From Lunularia cruciata (taxonomy: Eukaryota; Streptophyta; Marchantiopsida; Lunulariales; Lunulariaceae), in contig OX419755.1 in NCBI GenBank assembly GCA_948567375.1, positions 60,523,945-60,587,944 of the forward strand: 64,000 bases of DNA, read 5' to 3'. Both the position numbers and the translations under genes were made by a program. Shown here piece after piece: positions 24,950 to 36,805 of this stretch. The notes below the pieces were generated by a model that saw only the letters and a list, made by a program, of their open reading frames with translations, was not told the DNA's origin and did not search any database. The number at the start of each line of letters is the position of its first letter. Positions within the stretch are counted from its first letter, which is position 1.

Positions 24950-25340
24950 CGAACATTCAAACATCTGAACGACAATCACATGGGCTGAATGTGTTGTACT
25001 GTCTGAATAAACATCACGTGGGCTGAATGACTGCTGGTTCAAACAGCTGAAGAAACATCACATGGGTTGAATGTGATGTAGTATGTAGACTAGTTTATTT
25101 TTGGTTGCCTTGTACCGTGATTCACATTGGGCCCTCGAAACCATTCTGAACTTCACCACTGGTTCAAACATCTGAACAAACATCACATGGCTGAATGTGA
25201 TGTAACCATACAATTTGCATAACTCTAAAACTACTGGTTCAAACATCAAGGGAAAGGCGACCGCGTAGGAAAAGCGAAGGATGGGAAGACTGGTTCAAAC
25301 ATCTATACAAAACATCACATGGGTTGAATATGATATTAAC
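24950..25340 (+). repeat. Degenerate tandem/interspersed repeat cluster
   Basis: At least five spaced copies of a unit with ggttcaaacatctgaa followed by acatcacatgggttgaatg, near 24961, 25000, 25037, 25162 and 25290, separated by unlike sequence. A second pair, gcctcgaaacc-ttctgaacttcaccactg, recurs at 25130-25160 and 25430-25457. Confidence 0.7.
25251..25290 (-). repeat. Dispersed repeat family, partial copy C
   Basis: Only the end with ctacgcggtcgcc is kept, nested inside the 24950-25340 repeat cluster. Confidence 0.55.
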
Positions 25341-25589
25341 CAGAAGGTTGAGATCGAAGGTTCGACCCCTCCTGCTAGCGCACATTCAAGTTTCCTTCTG
25401 GTTACCTTGTACTGTGATCCACATTCTGCCCTCGAAACCTTCTGAACTTCACCACTGCTTCTAAGATATCTGAGCACAAAAGACACTTGATGAATAAATT
25501 ATCATGCGATCGCATTCTGATGGAATGGAAGTGCATCGTTTTAATCAACAACGGGTAAGTGATACACGGAAAATCCCTTGTTTTGAAGA

Positions 25590-25770
25590 GACACACAATA
25601 TTTATTTTTATTTATTTATTTATTTATATGTGTGTTTTCTTCGTACATTTTTAACAACAAATCATTAGAGATTTATAACTTTGATATTCTAGGCGTAGTA
25701 GTAGATTTTAATCAATGCCACTATATATATTTTTATTTATTTATTTATTGTTATTTATTTATTTTTATAT
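25590..25770. repeat. (TTTA)n microsatellite tracts
   Basis: Two TTTA-type tracts near 25593-25628 and 25726-25770, separated by about 100 bp of AT-rich DNA. Confidence 0.8.
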
Positions 25771-25808
25771 AATTTACCACAATGACATCCATTCCCATGC
25801 TTGAAATG

Positions 25809-25846
25809 TTCAAGTTTGTCAACGTTTATACGTTGACAAACTTGAA
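25809..25846. repeat. Perfect 17-bp-stem hairpin, 4-base loop
   Basis: ttcaagtttgtcaacgt and its exact reverse complement are separated by ttat. No T-run follows, so a bacterial-type terminator is not implied. Confidence 0.85.
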
Positions 25847-26385
25847 GGAAGGATGAAGTTATGAACCTTTGAATCAAATAATTGTACAAATCTGATTTAT
25901 GTAGACCTAATTTATTCTCCAAAATATATCCGAGGACTCTTCGAGGTAATTCTCTATAATATTTCATAACGTTCTTTTATCACTAACATTGTTCCCATTA
26001 AGCAGAGAAAAAAAATTTCGTACTAGAGTTCATGTTTTCCACGTGGTACCAATGCGCAAAGGATTGATGCAAGACAGATCTGAAGTACAAAGTATACTCA
26101 CCGTCCTTAATAAGTATCGACTATTTAAATTTAAGGTCGACACCAGTGGAAACATTTTTCTTAGAGTGTTTCGATTGCCTATCTCTTGTGCCTTTTAGCT
26201 TTTCTCTTCAACTCATAAGTACTTTTCCTGATTGCGTGGATGCATGAAATGGAATAATGTAAGAGACTGATTCCCAGAGGCAAATTTGAGGGACCATACA
26301 ACCTGAAACTGGAAGGAGTACCACCAATGCTCTTCGTGAAGATGTTTGGCTCCACGTAATGATGCAGAGTAATAACAGGGGGAAA

Positions 26386-26583
26386 TCACAGTTCTTGAGA
26401 GATGATATCCTCGACCTCTTCGCGTTCATTTTCTTGTCTATTGTTTCGGTAACTAGGTCGACTTTGGAAGTGTCTGGTCAGAAGAGAGTAAACGGACACC
26501 TTCTTGACATCTTCTAACTCGCCAAGGTCGTTCTCTATAAAATATGTTTTCGCCGATTTGGTCACCTCTGGTGGATAGGACAA
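26386..26583 (-). CDS. Possible orphan exon, unknown protein
   Basis: A 65-codon open stretch ending QENEREEVEDIISQEL and a stop, with protein-like composition (SAKTYFIENDLGELEDVKK) and no ATG of its own. If real, it would be a terminal exon entered through an acceptor near 26565-26590. I recognise no family and found no partner exon. Confidence 0.2.
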   Translation of the reverse strand: MSYPPEVTKSAKTYFIENDLGELEDVKKVSVYSLLTRHFQSRPSYRNNRQENEREEVEDIISQEL

Positions 26584-26591
26584 ACTTGACC

Positions 26592-26617
26592 GATTGATTG
26601 ATTGATTGATTGATTGA
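26592..26617. repeat. (GATT)n microsatellite
   Basis: About six uninterrupted GATT units. Confidence 0.9.
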
Positions 26618-27364
26618 AGTTTCTGGACGAGTTCGACTTAATTGTCTTTTCTATCAGTCGCTACAAGGATAATCTAACGTTCAGTTTGATTTCCATGTGC
26701 ATCTTAAGTAGAATAATCTGTTAGCTTATGCACACTTCAGACTTGAGTTTGAAGACTTCGTTGCTTTTCTTTAGTTGTCCCAAAACTTCTCAATTGTGTG
26801 GAGCTGTGCATGAGCACAGCCCCCCTACTTAAGTATGAAAATAATCAAAAGTTGAGGAGAAGTTGAGGCATTTATATCACTGCCCTGATAATCTCTACAT
26901 ATACTGAAACAATGTTAGAGAAAATCGTCCACAAAGCGTGAAAAGCCAATTCTTTCGCTTAGTACGCTGACAATACTGCGGCAACAGCACGCGAGAGATG
27001 CGCAAACGCTACATCGGACAAGAGAATAATAGGCTACATCATCAACATCCCACCATAATACATGTATATTGCTAAAAAGCTGCAAATGTACAACTTACTT
27101 TACATGATTCCTTTTATACCGTAAAGGCAGGAAACAATGATTAACTAGCCGCTCATAACATTGCAACTGCCGCTCATACCTGAAAATCTTAATTCTTGGA
27201 CTTCATATGTTACAAAAAGTAATTTAATAATGAACATTTGCTACTTGTATATGGCCACGGCCACGCCCTTCAGAGACCACTAACCTCGTTAACCAATCGA
27301 ATAACTGTTTATGTACAGAGATATACTAAGGCAGTAGGATCTCGACTCGAGACAGATTCTCAAC

Positions 27365-30300
27365 TTAGGCGCTGAATCCTGCTGTCAAAGGCTGTGAAAC
27401 GCCCCAGGTAGTGGCGCAGACCTCAGCTGCCGCAGCTGTCATTCTTGAAACGCTAACACCAGCCTTGCAGATGTTGGCGAAAGCGCGATTGTGTTTCATA
27501 CCGTACTGGGTCAGGAAGCCACACTTGCTTTCAAAGGCGCGCACCTACGCAATGTTTGCACATATTAGTCAAATTAAGTTTTCACACAATAAGCAGCTTG
27601 CTGAAAGCAGTGGGCCAGAGTGTTCATCAGTAAGGACAAACAATTCATGTCTAAACGTTGTCCAAAAATTGTTCTTTACAGCTACCAACGCTATCAACAA
27701 GAGTAACACTGCATAGGTCCTCAAAGCGCCACTGTAGCACAATCCTCTTGCCGTTACAATAAGGTCTATAAATGGCGTTCGGAATCTAAAGTAGTTTTGG
27801 TTTTATGCTAATCAAGTCACAAATTAAGGTAATAAGCACAGAACCACGATCCTGACCTGAGAATGCCCAGACAGAGGAAGGTGACATCTATCAGGTCCAG
27901 CATGCTTCGCATCTATCCAGCTGTTGGCCTTCTAACGGCTTCTAGGCTACATGGCTGTAGTTGGAAGAAATAGGAACGTAGCTTATTCAAATCTAAGAAG
28001 CTTGGTTTCATCAAAAGTCAAACCTTGGGATTTTCCACGATACAGAAGCTTGGGATTTTCCACGATACCGAAGCGGACGGAGGAAGCAAAAGGACAAAAT
28101 ACATACCATCGACTTCAGGCAGTTCCAGTCCTCGACCAAAGGTTGTCCCGCGGGCACTACGCGCTCCAGGGTACTGGAACCGAACTCAGAGCCAAACAGA
28201 ATCTCTCCAATCTTCTTCACACTGGTGTCGACGTGCAGACGAACAGACATGGTATCAAGCAGCTCTTTTCCTGCTTTCGACTTGCGTTCGGAGCCCTCCG
28301 CGGCATTGCCGAACTGTTTGTTCCAACAGTGGACATATAACAGGATCCAGTTAGAAAATCGACTCCAAGTCCGTGCGCTGTTATCACTCGGAATCATCTA
28401 GATTCGATGACCATTGAGAACTAGTCACATCCAAATTTGGTACTCATGGCAATTTGATTCTCAACACGGCTAGCCTATGGGTTAGGATCAGCACTGTGAA
28501 GCTTAGGTTCAAATTTGACAAAAAATTTCATCTTTCGAACATTGCAGCACTCGTAATTAGCCGTCAGTGGACGTCTCCAAAATGATGACAAAATCTCAAG
28601 GCTCTACTCCCAGGTACGATGTAAAACCGCAAACACAATCAACTCCTTTTCATGTGCGAACACGACAACTTTCTGTCGGTCAGTATACACGATTCACTTT
28701 GGCAAAGACTTCCAATTACCTTGTGCCAAAGGTGAAGCATATCTGCGTCTCTTTGTTGGACGCCGTTAGTTCCAACGATAGCATTCTGAGCAATTTCAGG
28801 AATAGCTGGGAAGGTGACATTCTCATTGGCTGGATCGAAACCCAAGTACAATGCAAGCTGATCAACGTGCACTTCCAAATCTCCATATTCCATTACATGA
28901 GATCCTGCACGGTAGGTTCCCCGGTTTGAAGTTCTCGTCTTCACCTGAAACACAAGACAGATGGTAAGAGTATAGCACTCAGGCACTCCTTGAGGTAAAA
29001 AGCTGTAACCGCAGGACAAGGATTTGCTTTAATGTCTTGAACGTTGAATATGTCTCATAACGTTGCTTGATGGTATCAAATGATCCCTCCTAGTCACGAG
29101 TCAAATGGAACGGAAAAGCACGTCGATAAGGAACCAAATAGACCTTCCCTAGCCTAGCCCTGCTCCAAATGACACGGTCATTGACCGACTTTGAGCCAAT
29201 GATAAAGAGCAATGAGCTTACAATTTCGTATTGATCCTTCAAAGTTTCCTTCTTCAAATTTTGTATTTCACTGCGCAAAAGAAGGGAAGCGCTATCGTTA
29301 AATCTTGAAATGTAAGTCACTACAAGCACACAAATTTAAAACAAAAATCCAACTCCAGCATAAACGCCGTTAATACCGGCGGCGTTTGGAGGTCCTCAAG
29401 CTTTTTAATATCAATTCGCCTACTGACCTGTCTTCCATCCACGCGACACTGTACAAATCACCGAGACAAGTCTCGTACTCGGCCGGAGGAGAATCAGACA
29501 TTCCAGGGCAATAACAACCCCAGCTGCTTTCATCAGCACTAGAAGCGGTTGTTACATAGATGTTCATTCCTTCTGGAAGAATTCCCTCGAATATGCTGCC
29601 ACTCTCACAAGCCTCGAGATAGAAAACCTGTCCAATATAGCAAATTCAAAAATTCCCATTAATTGAAGTCACTCAAAGATGGGTGCATATAACACCCAAT
29701 AAACCACCGCAAGTCCCATCACCTTCCGTCCAAATATATTGCAAGGTTACATAATTTTCAGAATCTCCCAAGCTTACAGAAACAGAAAGCGGACTTACTA
29801 GCTTTTTGTAGGTCCCAGCAGCGTACTTTTCCTTCAGAGTAGAGATCAAGTCAGGAGCGTATAGATTAGGAGGGTTGGGCATACCTGCAGATGCATTTTC
29901 GTTAGTCAAGAAAAGCAGAGTACCGTCAGCATGCTGTCTTCAAAAACAGAAAGTGGCATGTGGCTCGCAAAAATTGACTTTCAGAGACGATGGAAGACCA
30001 CAGAAGGACAAAAGAGTTCTGTCACGAATGAAGGAAGTGAGCAGAGGGAAGAAATGTCCGTAAAGCAGAAACAAATCAAACGGCCAGACTACGTCTAAGG
30101 AAGAGAGCAAACTTCACCAAAAGCAAATCTACAAGACGTGCCTCAATAGTTGTAGTGGCTATTTAGTGGTACTACCCATGACGTGTGCGACAGTAACTTC
30201 AAGCTCATTACCATCGACTTCGAGAACTTGACTCGTGGACTACAAGAATCTCGAGTATCACATGGTTTGACAGGTTGATGAAATTGTTCTGGTTCCATTC

Positions 30301-31958
30301 TGGCCAGGGTGGGGCCGCCCACCCTGAGGACAGCGTAACTGCCTGAACGACTGCAGTCGTTCAGGCAGTGCATCAGACGGGAAAAGATAGCGGCTGTGCT
30401 CCATTGAGGTCCATGTCAAGCCGCCGCTTTCCACCGCTTCTCAACACGTCGAAGCGACTTGGTAACTTTTAACAATTGTAAACTACCACAACCTCTCAAC
30501 AGGTACAAGCGACGCCAGAACTCTCAACACTTGTATGTTACCGTGCTCTATTCTTAAGCATGAAAGCGAGAAATTCCTGTAGATCAGCTAACGTTAATGA
30601 TAGAATCTTACCAAGAACACCAGGGCCTCCATGGTCAGAATAGAAGATGAAGATGTGATCGTCAGGACCGCTGTTGACAACCTTCCCACTTCCCCCTGTG
30701 ATTTTGCTCTTGTCGCCAAGAATAGCAGCGAAAAGGTTGTTCACAGTCAGGTCTTTCCCTGTGTAATCCTGTATGGACAATCGAATATTGTCAATTTCTA
30801 AATATTCAATCCAAATAACAGGTATGTAAGACGTATGTAAAATTATATTTGTCCAAGATCTCAATTTCTGGGCTTTGGTTATACCACGCAGAACATGCTT
30901 TACTCACCTTAGGAACACCTTTGTACACATCACTGCCTTGAGGAGAGTTGATAACTTCTCCAGGACGAGGATTCTCACTATTGTCAGCGATATCATCGTA
31001 CATAAACACAACTATGTTCTCCTCGGCCACGCCATTTCGCCTCAAAATTTGATAAGCATGGCAGACATCCGCCTGCAAAGAACAAAGACCGTGAACATTA
31101 AAAGGACTACAATGTCCTGAACTCAGGAACAACCGAGGCCAAAAGCTCTTTCTCTTCGCAATTGTACCAATCTCAACGAAAGGGCAAGGGTAGCTGCGCA
31201 CTAAGTTCACCACATGCAACCCTTCTGTATGCACATGGTGCTCTCCTCGATTGATTGATAACCAAAACAACCTGATGTGAGGTACGGTATAGTCCACATT
31301 TGAGCTAGTCCCAATGATATCATGACAAAGCGTACGCTGACTATTGTATTTTCCCAGGTCTAACAATCCGCTTTCAGAGCACACCTCATATATCATGCCA
31401 ACCGCGTGATATGAGTTGTCAGCGAATCAAGCAAACTAGATTGAAATGGAAGACGCTAATTGGCAAGTCGAATCTAACGAATTACCGGTGAAAAGCTCTC
31501 TATCGCAATACTTCAAACTTCTTAGGGGAGCATCCAATGTTTCGAAGATACAACAACCCCGCAAACAAGACGTTGAAAACTGGGAGCGAAAAGTCGAAGG
31601 TTCGGAACTGAATTGAAGAATGCACGTGTACATGTAGGTCCTAATAACTAAGAAACTTCAAATTCGCCCGCCGTGAGCCAACCTCAAAGAGCAGTCTACT
31701 CAATTCTTCAATCGCGCATTCTATGAATCGACCTTAACGCACCTGGTGACGATAATTCCCGTAGCCTCTCGAGCCAGCAATCAGTACGGCCCAGCGCGTG
31801 CCCCGTTCAGCCTCCCCAGCAGCACTCGCTCGGTCAGTAGTCATCTCAATTTTCACATTCTCTTCCCAGGCACTCGCTGTATGCCTCGCGGCCCCGACGA
31901 ACGCAAACAAGAGCGACAAGGTAACCACCGAAACGGCCAATTTCGTCGTCGAATCCAT
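27365..31958 (-). CDS. VPE: Vacuolar processing enzyme (legumain, asparaginyl endopeptidase)
   Basis: Nine exons join in phase to 494 aa, matching plant VPEs (about 480-495 aa): 31958-31743, 31072-30908, 30768-30612, 29884-29799, 29627-29428, 29270-29222, 28944-28720, 28313-28107, 27544-27365. A cysteine protease (clan CD, family C13) that cleaves after Asn, and Asp at acid pH, in the vacuole; it matures storage and vacuolar proteins and acts in programmed cell death. Residues 7-23 form a hydrophobic signal peptide. [25 protein letters not shown] marks the core start; catalytic His173 lies in SDHGGPG and Cys215 in YLEACESGS. The C-terminal inhibitory prodomain is complete, with [32 protein letters not shown] and the end LTAGFSA. 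An in-frame start at 32009 would add 17 polar residues before the signal peptide, so 31958 is preferred. The third intron contains a perfect 32-bp palindrome. Confidence 0.95.
28469..28520 (+). repeat. tRNA-like relic (SINE head?) in the legumain gene
   Basis: tagcctatgggttaggat resembles a tRNA D-arm / A box, and ggttcaaatttgac at 28506-28519 resembles a T-arm / B box at nearly tRNA spacing. No acceptor stem pairs. It lies in the intron between exons 7 and 8. Confidence 0.35.
30305..30326. repeat. GC-rich hairpin, 9-bp stem, 4-base loop
   Basis: cagggtggg and cccaccctg flank gccg. It lies 11 bases from the perfect palindrome at 30338-30369, inside the third legumain intron. Confidence 0.75.
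30338..30369. repeat. Perfect 32-bp palindrome
   Basis: actgcctgaacgactg is followed at once by its exact reverse complement, centred on ctgcag at 30351-30356. It lies within the third legumain intron. Confidence 0.9.
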
Positions 31959-32320
31959 TTCGCCTGAACAAGCTCGGCCCTCCCTGTGCGCTCCCAGTAC
32001 CTCAACCACTGCTGATTTTACCGCTCAATTTCTCATCATCTTTCTCTGCCTTGTCCGGTCCGAGGAAGAGGTGCACTTCTCTCTTCTTCTTCGTCTTCGA
32101 TCCTGACTGCTCTTCTTCGAGAAGGAAGCGAAGTTTGCCTCCGAATCTATGTTGCTCACCTCTTCTTGAAGGCTCCTATTTCCGTCCTCAATTCCATTTT
32201 CAGTAAAATTAAAATATTTATTTAATAATCATAATCATAATTAATCGCAGCCGTCAGTCCTAAGTGTAATGAACCTTCATCGGCCACGTTCGAACTGGAA
32301 TGAAACATAAGAAGTTTTCA
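31959..32320. other. Upstream region of the legumain gene
   Basis: A pyrimidine-rich stretch at 32020-32180 (many ctt/tct words on the plus strand) is a likely 5' untranslated/promoter region. No other gene seen. Confidence 0.4.
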
Positions 32321-32760
32321 AGTACGGGAAGGGAAACCCGCCGGTCAGGGCCGGAGGTCCCCCAGAAGGAAGCAAGAGCAAGAGCCTACGGCGGGGAGTC
32401 CTCAGTTCAATGGAGTCCACAAGATACGAGAATCAACCGCGTAGATAACGTCGTGGGAGAAAGCTTGCTGGCTTGATTGGAAGGACCGATGGGGACAAGA
32501 TTCGTGTTCGTTTCCACCTGGCCGGGCCCAAAGAGAATCCACCCCGCCGAAGGGGAATACGACTTTTGCCGTTCCGACTTCCTCTTGTGTTCACTTCGTC
32601 CGATGGTATCTTTCTTGTTATCCTACGCGGCCGCTTTTCGTTCGTTCAATGGTATCTAGTCATCTTACGGGGAAAGCAGGCGGGGGATTTTCAAAAGGTC
32701 ATGTTAGTCCGGATTATAACTTGTGAAAACTGAGTTTCTGCTGATCAGGCACCCTTTCTT
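32321..32760 (+). other. GC-rich island of unknown origin
   Basis: A sharp compositional island (gaaacccgccggtcagggcc, ccacctggccgggcccaaag) between AT-rich flanks, holding two overlapping open frames without recognisable domains. The abrupt edges and composition recall inserted organelle DNA, but I cannot match it to a gene. Its right part carries copy D of the dispersed repeat. Confidence 0.3.
32601..32640 (+). repeat. Dispersed repeat family, partial copy D
   Basis: Contains the gttatcctacgcgg end of the family with gccgcttttcg in place of gtcgccttttc. Confidence 0.5.
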
Positions 32761-33770
32761 TCCTTTCCTTTCCTTTTAAGGAGGCCGACGAGTGGTAAAT
32801 TGGATTTCATTATATTTGTAGAGAATTTATATGAAAATATTAAATTGGTAAAAAATTTACTTAGATATTTAATTGGTACGTAGTCCTATTTGAATCATCT
32901 ATGAATGGATGCTTTGGTAGAAAAAAAAAAAGTGATATTTCTAGATTTGTTTAGACATTCTTGTAATTCTCTTCATAGAAAGTAATATTATTCTGAAGCA
33001 AAGGAGATCGCAACATTAAAATCTCCTGTGCATAACCTCATTTTATATTTTTTATGTAAATTATCTTAAACGAATCGAGAATGATGATCTTTTTCATTCA
33101 TAATTTCATTTGAATACTCTGTCTTGGAATATATTACGATGATAATAATTGAAATGTTTTCAAATGACGTGCAGAATATTAACTCTTTGAATTTTTCAGA
33201 TACGGATTTCTGCTGCTAATATCATCCACATTAATCAGAAAGAATGACTACAACAGTCATTAATATCATCCATAAAAATAACAGAACAAGCAGCCCATGT
33301 CACCATCTCGGGGGCCTTTCTGCACTTCTATCTTATTTCAGATATTATCACATGACCCAGATAACAGAATCCGACCTTTGCACACTAATATCTCACATGA
33401 TTTTATTTGATCGAAACAGAACACATTCTATTTATTTCTCTTCAAAATAATAATATCTCAGTATTAGTATATCATATCGATATCTTGATGGGGTCTTCCA
33501 TCCATCATCGCTTTTATCTCAGTATGAATATATTAAATGTTAGTGAAACATTTAATAATTTTCATCAATATTTAAATATAATATAAAATCTATCTTTTAA
33601 TTGAAATTAAAAGTTGAAGTTATTATATACCTTTTTCTGGATTTTTTTAATATATCACAAATTTATTTAATAAAGTAAACAAAGAAGGTCTTTTAATTAC
33701 CCAACCAGGCTTACACTCGAAGTACACAACATATACGAAGAAGAGCATAAATGAACGTTGTACGTCTTGT
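32761..33770. other. AT-rich DNA, nothing recognised
   Basis: It opens with a short pyrimidine tract (ctttcctttcctttcctttt) and continues as AT-rich sequence with only chance open frames. Confidence 0.6.
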
Positions 33771-33772
33771 AA

Positions 33773-33845
33773 TGTCTCACCCTTGTACGGTTTGATGGGG
33801 TCTTCCCCTCCTTCGTGTTTTCTACGCGGTCGGCCTTTTCTCCCG
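33773..33845 (+). repeat. Dispersed repeat family, copy E
   Basis: A clear copy: tctcacccttgtacggtttg, tggggtcttcccctccttcg, ctacgcggtcggccttttc. Confidence 0.85.
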
Positions 33846-34164
33846 CATAAATGAACAGAGACCCTTAACCTCTCCCATTTGCGAAACAGAGCACCTTGAG
33901 CTGTCTCTGGGATAGCGGGTCCCATGACAAATAGGACCCGCCGTCAGTCCCCACAGAGAACCAACTATCTCGAACAGTTTGTCATAACGATGAGCTGCCG
34001 CCCGTTGAAGATCCGATGAAACCGGTGCGATGTTAATCAACAGTTCTACTGCTTTTCTTGTGAAAGTGAACATGCTTTTCCAGGAACCCTGGAAGATGGG
34101 TATTTACCTGCACTTTACTGATATCTTACGTGCAATGGGGTTGATATCTGGCATCGATATTATT

Positions 34165-34537
34165 GGAGCTTAGCCTTATTTTACCTCTTTTGTCTCACCT
34201 TTGTACGACTTGATGGGGTCACCTTTTTCCTTTACATGGAACAGTCGAGTAGAGTGAACCCGAATCTCACGGTGGAGTCCAAAATGGATTGGAACATTTA
34301 GGATGCTAAAACGTAATGGCTGAGGATCTACCAAAAGGAACAAAAGAGATAAGCGTGAGTGGGTTGCAAAATGACCCAATCTCCTAATTGAAAGGGTTTG
34401 AATCCCTCACTCTCACGTTTCTTGGATATGTCGGAGTCCTCCGAAATACGAAAAAGGCGACTGCGTAGGATAACAAGAAAGATGCATCAAGCCGTACAAG
34501 GATAAAACATACAAGGTAAAATGGTGCTGAGCTCCGA
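34165..34537. mobile_element. Candidate MITE bounded by inverted copies F and G of the dispersed repeat
   Basis: Copy F (plus, 34165-34230) begins ggagcttagccttattttacc. Copy G (minus, 34441-34537) begins, on its own strand, cggagctcagcaccatttta. The two face each other and bound 373 bp without coding capacity. This suggests that the dispersed repeat is the terminal inverted repeat of a small DNA transposon. No target duplication is obvious. Confidence 0.45.
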
Positions 34538-34997
34538 AAGCATCTATACCATCCAAAAAGCAAACGAAAGCTGACTTGACACCCAATTTGGAATGGATTC
34601 TCCACTTCTTTTGACATGGTTTTATAAATAAATGTTTCTTTTGAGACTATTGGAAACCAATCAAATGAACTCTTCTTTTTCCTTGGTGATTAGATGTAGT
34701 ATCCAACATAAAAACTTCTTTTAATTGAACCGCATTATTAGAAGTTTGGCTGTTGGTTTCGTTGGTCCATTCATCTCGACTCCGTCAACTGTCGGGCTTA
34801 TAATAGAATTTCGTACATACAAGTTTTCAAAGTGATAGCTCCACTCCACACAACCAACCGAAATGTGGATTGAATACATGGTCCAGGGTGTCTGGTTGAC
34901 ATAAAACTCCAGTATACTCCAGCATTTCAACATGCGGATAACACAATTATTTCAATGCAGCGCTAGCTGAGGAATGAACTATGTAAACATACATAGA

Positions 34998-35044
34998 AGA
35001 TTTTTGTTTTCGAAGAAGGCGCCCTTCTTCGAAAACAAAAATCT
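34998..35044. repeat. Near-perfect 47-bp hairpin
   Basis: agatttttgttttcgaagaa is mirrored by ttcttcgaaaacaaaaatct around a ggcgcc-type centre. No known function. Confidence 0.85.
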
Positions 35045-35500
35045 TTGAGATTTTTGTCCAGGCCTCTGATTTATGTTATGTGGCTTGCTTCTTAGTTCTG
35101 GATGGCCACTGCAAATACCCTGCTGGCGAAAGCATCTTGTTTTTCTTCTCCTCGTGATACTTATAAATATCTTCCTGAGGGTAGTGAAGGCTTCATTTCT
35201 GAAAGTAGAACTGTCTGCAAATGGGGAATACACATATGAGAAACTATGCCGAAAAGGTGCAAGCCTACAACCGCATGACTCCGAATACATGCAGTCGGAC
35301 AATAGTCTCGTTCTCTATATATATGAAATACGAGCTGTCTCCAAGACATGATTGAAGGAGGAAAACTTAGAAAATAGACAAGAACCCTACTACAAACCAA
35401 CGGTCCCAACGCACTTTAGCTTTCACGTGTAGGGCAAATCTCGCTTTCTTCTGTGTCTCCACCAAAAGCAAACTTCTGAGTCTATTTCTCATATAGACTC

Positions 35501-35598
35501 TAATGGGGCTTAGCCCTATGTTATGTTTTTTGTCTCTCCCTTGTACGGCTTGATGGGGTCTTCCCCTCCTTCGTTTTCCCTACGCGGTCGCCTTTTTC
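35501..35598 (+). repeat. Dispersed repeat family, copy H
   Basis: One of the fullest copies: taatggggcttagccctatg, ttgtacggcttgatggggtc, cttcccctccttcgttttcc, tacgcggtcgcctttttc. Confidence 0.9.
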
Positions 35599-35744
35599 TA
35601 AACTAAAAGCAAAGGCAATATATGTCGACAGCTTTTCTACCGTACTCAGAAAACAAAACATTTCTTCGGAGAAATCCCTCCATGCCTCAAAAATATGGGA
35701 ATGAATCGAAAGATTACACGTTACAGAATGAAGCTTTGTTGTAG

Positions 35745-35778
35745 ATATCCATGTTTGTCGTGGGACAAACATGGATAT
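35745..35778. repeat. Perfect 15-bp-stem hairpin, 4-base loop
   Basis: atatccatgtttgtc and its exact reverse complement flank gtgg. Same design as the hairpin at 25809-25846, with a different sequence. Confidence 0.85.
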
Positions 35779-36487
35779 TATAGACCTGATTTACATCTAA
35801 AGTTTCCTAAAAGCTTCTGGTTGTAAGGATCAGAATTGTGTTTGGCTTTAGTGGAAACGTGATGAACTCATCGACCTTGATACATTGCGTTTCATACTCA
35901 TTTTGTTCGTAGTCAACCGTACTCGAGTTTGGACCACTTACCTTGCTTATTTTTTATGTAGTTTGGAAACTGTAACAACATTCTCCGGAGCTCCTAGTGG
36001 CTCTGCTGGAAACACTTATGCAAGGCAGTGTTGTGATTGGCGAATACTAACTAGTATTTCCCTCCCCAGTAGAACGCTTGTTGATATTTGACGTAAGTTC
36101 TGCGTGCACGCTGACGTGCATACAACGCAAGCACCCTTGACATGAGAATGTAGCGTTCTTTGGAAGCTGAAGGGGACCAACTGATTGTTCACGGCAAATC
36201 ACCTATCCATGTATCTACTGTGCATTAGAGAATTGCAAAAGTGGAATTCAGGAGGTAAGCTGTTCATACATTCCAGTCACGGCCTTACATCTGCTAAAAT
36301 CGTGGATTGTTCTCTGACTTCATAGTGCAAAGAACATCCAGTTTGGTGGAAAATACCAAGGTAACATTCTGTTGTGTTCTTGGACTATCTTCAATCTGCA
36401 CGTGCAGTAGTTCTGGTATTCCGGGTATGGTTATCCGTCTAAGCTGAAAGAGCTGGTCCTTATCAAAACCTTACAGATCATGTTCTA

Positions 36488-36805
36488 TTGGACATAGCTT
36501 CTCAGAACTGGTCTTCCATATCTCTTAGCCAGATTTGTAATTTGGGGGTTGGGTGTGAAAGGCGACCCGTACAGAACGATGGGGACTCCCACGTCGGAGG
36601 TTCATCCATTGGTGAAGATCACATTCAGAAGATCCTTTTCATCCTTCTATATGATCTAAAGAATCTTCCTCAACGTGCAATTCAACCCTCCTTTAAGAAA
36701 CTTCAGGAGGCTTGGAGCAACGGAGAAGAATTTGTCAAGCAAGCTTCTGTGGCCGAAACCGTTTCGTATGCCTCTTCTATATTTTCCGGATACGTCACTC
36801 AATAG
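36488..36805 (+). CDS. Hypothetical open frame, possible exon
   Basis: A 105-codon frame with protein-like composition, including HIQKILFILLYDLKNLP and KLQEAWSNGEEFVKQASVAE, ending YVTQ and a stop. No signal peptide and no recognised domain. It may be the last exon of an unrecognised gene or a degraded copy of one. Confidence 0.25.
   Translation: MDIASQNWSSISLSQICNLGVGCERRPVQNDGDSHVGGSSIGEDHIQKILFILLYDLKNLPQRAIQPSFKKLQEAWSNGEEFVKQASVAETVSYASSIFSGYVTQ

Noticed and set aside
24950-25340. Spaced repeats resembling a CRISPR array
   Set aside because: Units are degenerate and unevenly spaced, no cas genes are present, and the context is a eukaryotic genome.
28567-28929. 120-codon plus-strand open frame
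   Set aside because: Antisense to legumain exon 7, with no motif of its own.
34998-35044. Hairpin as a bacterial-type terminator
   Set aside because: Plant nuclear DNA, and no gene ends next to it.
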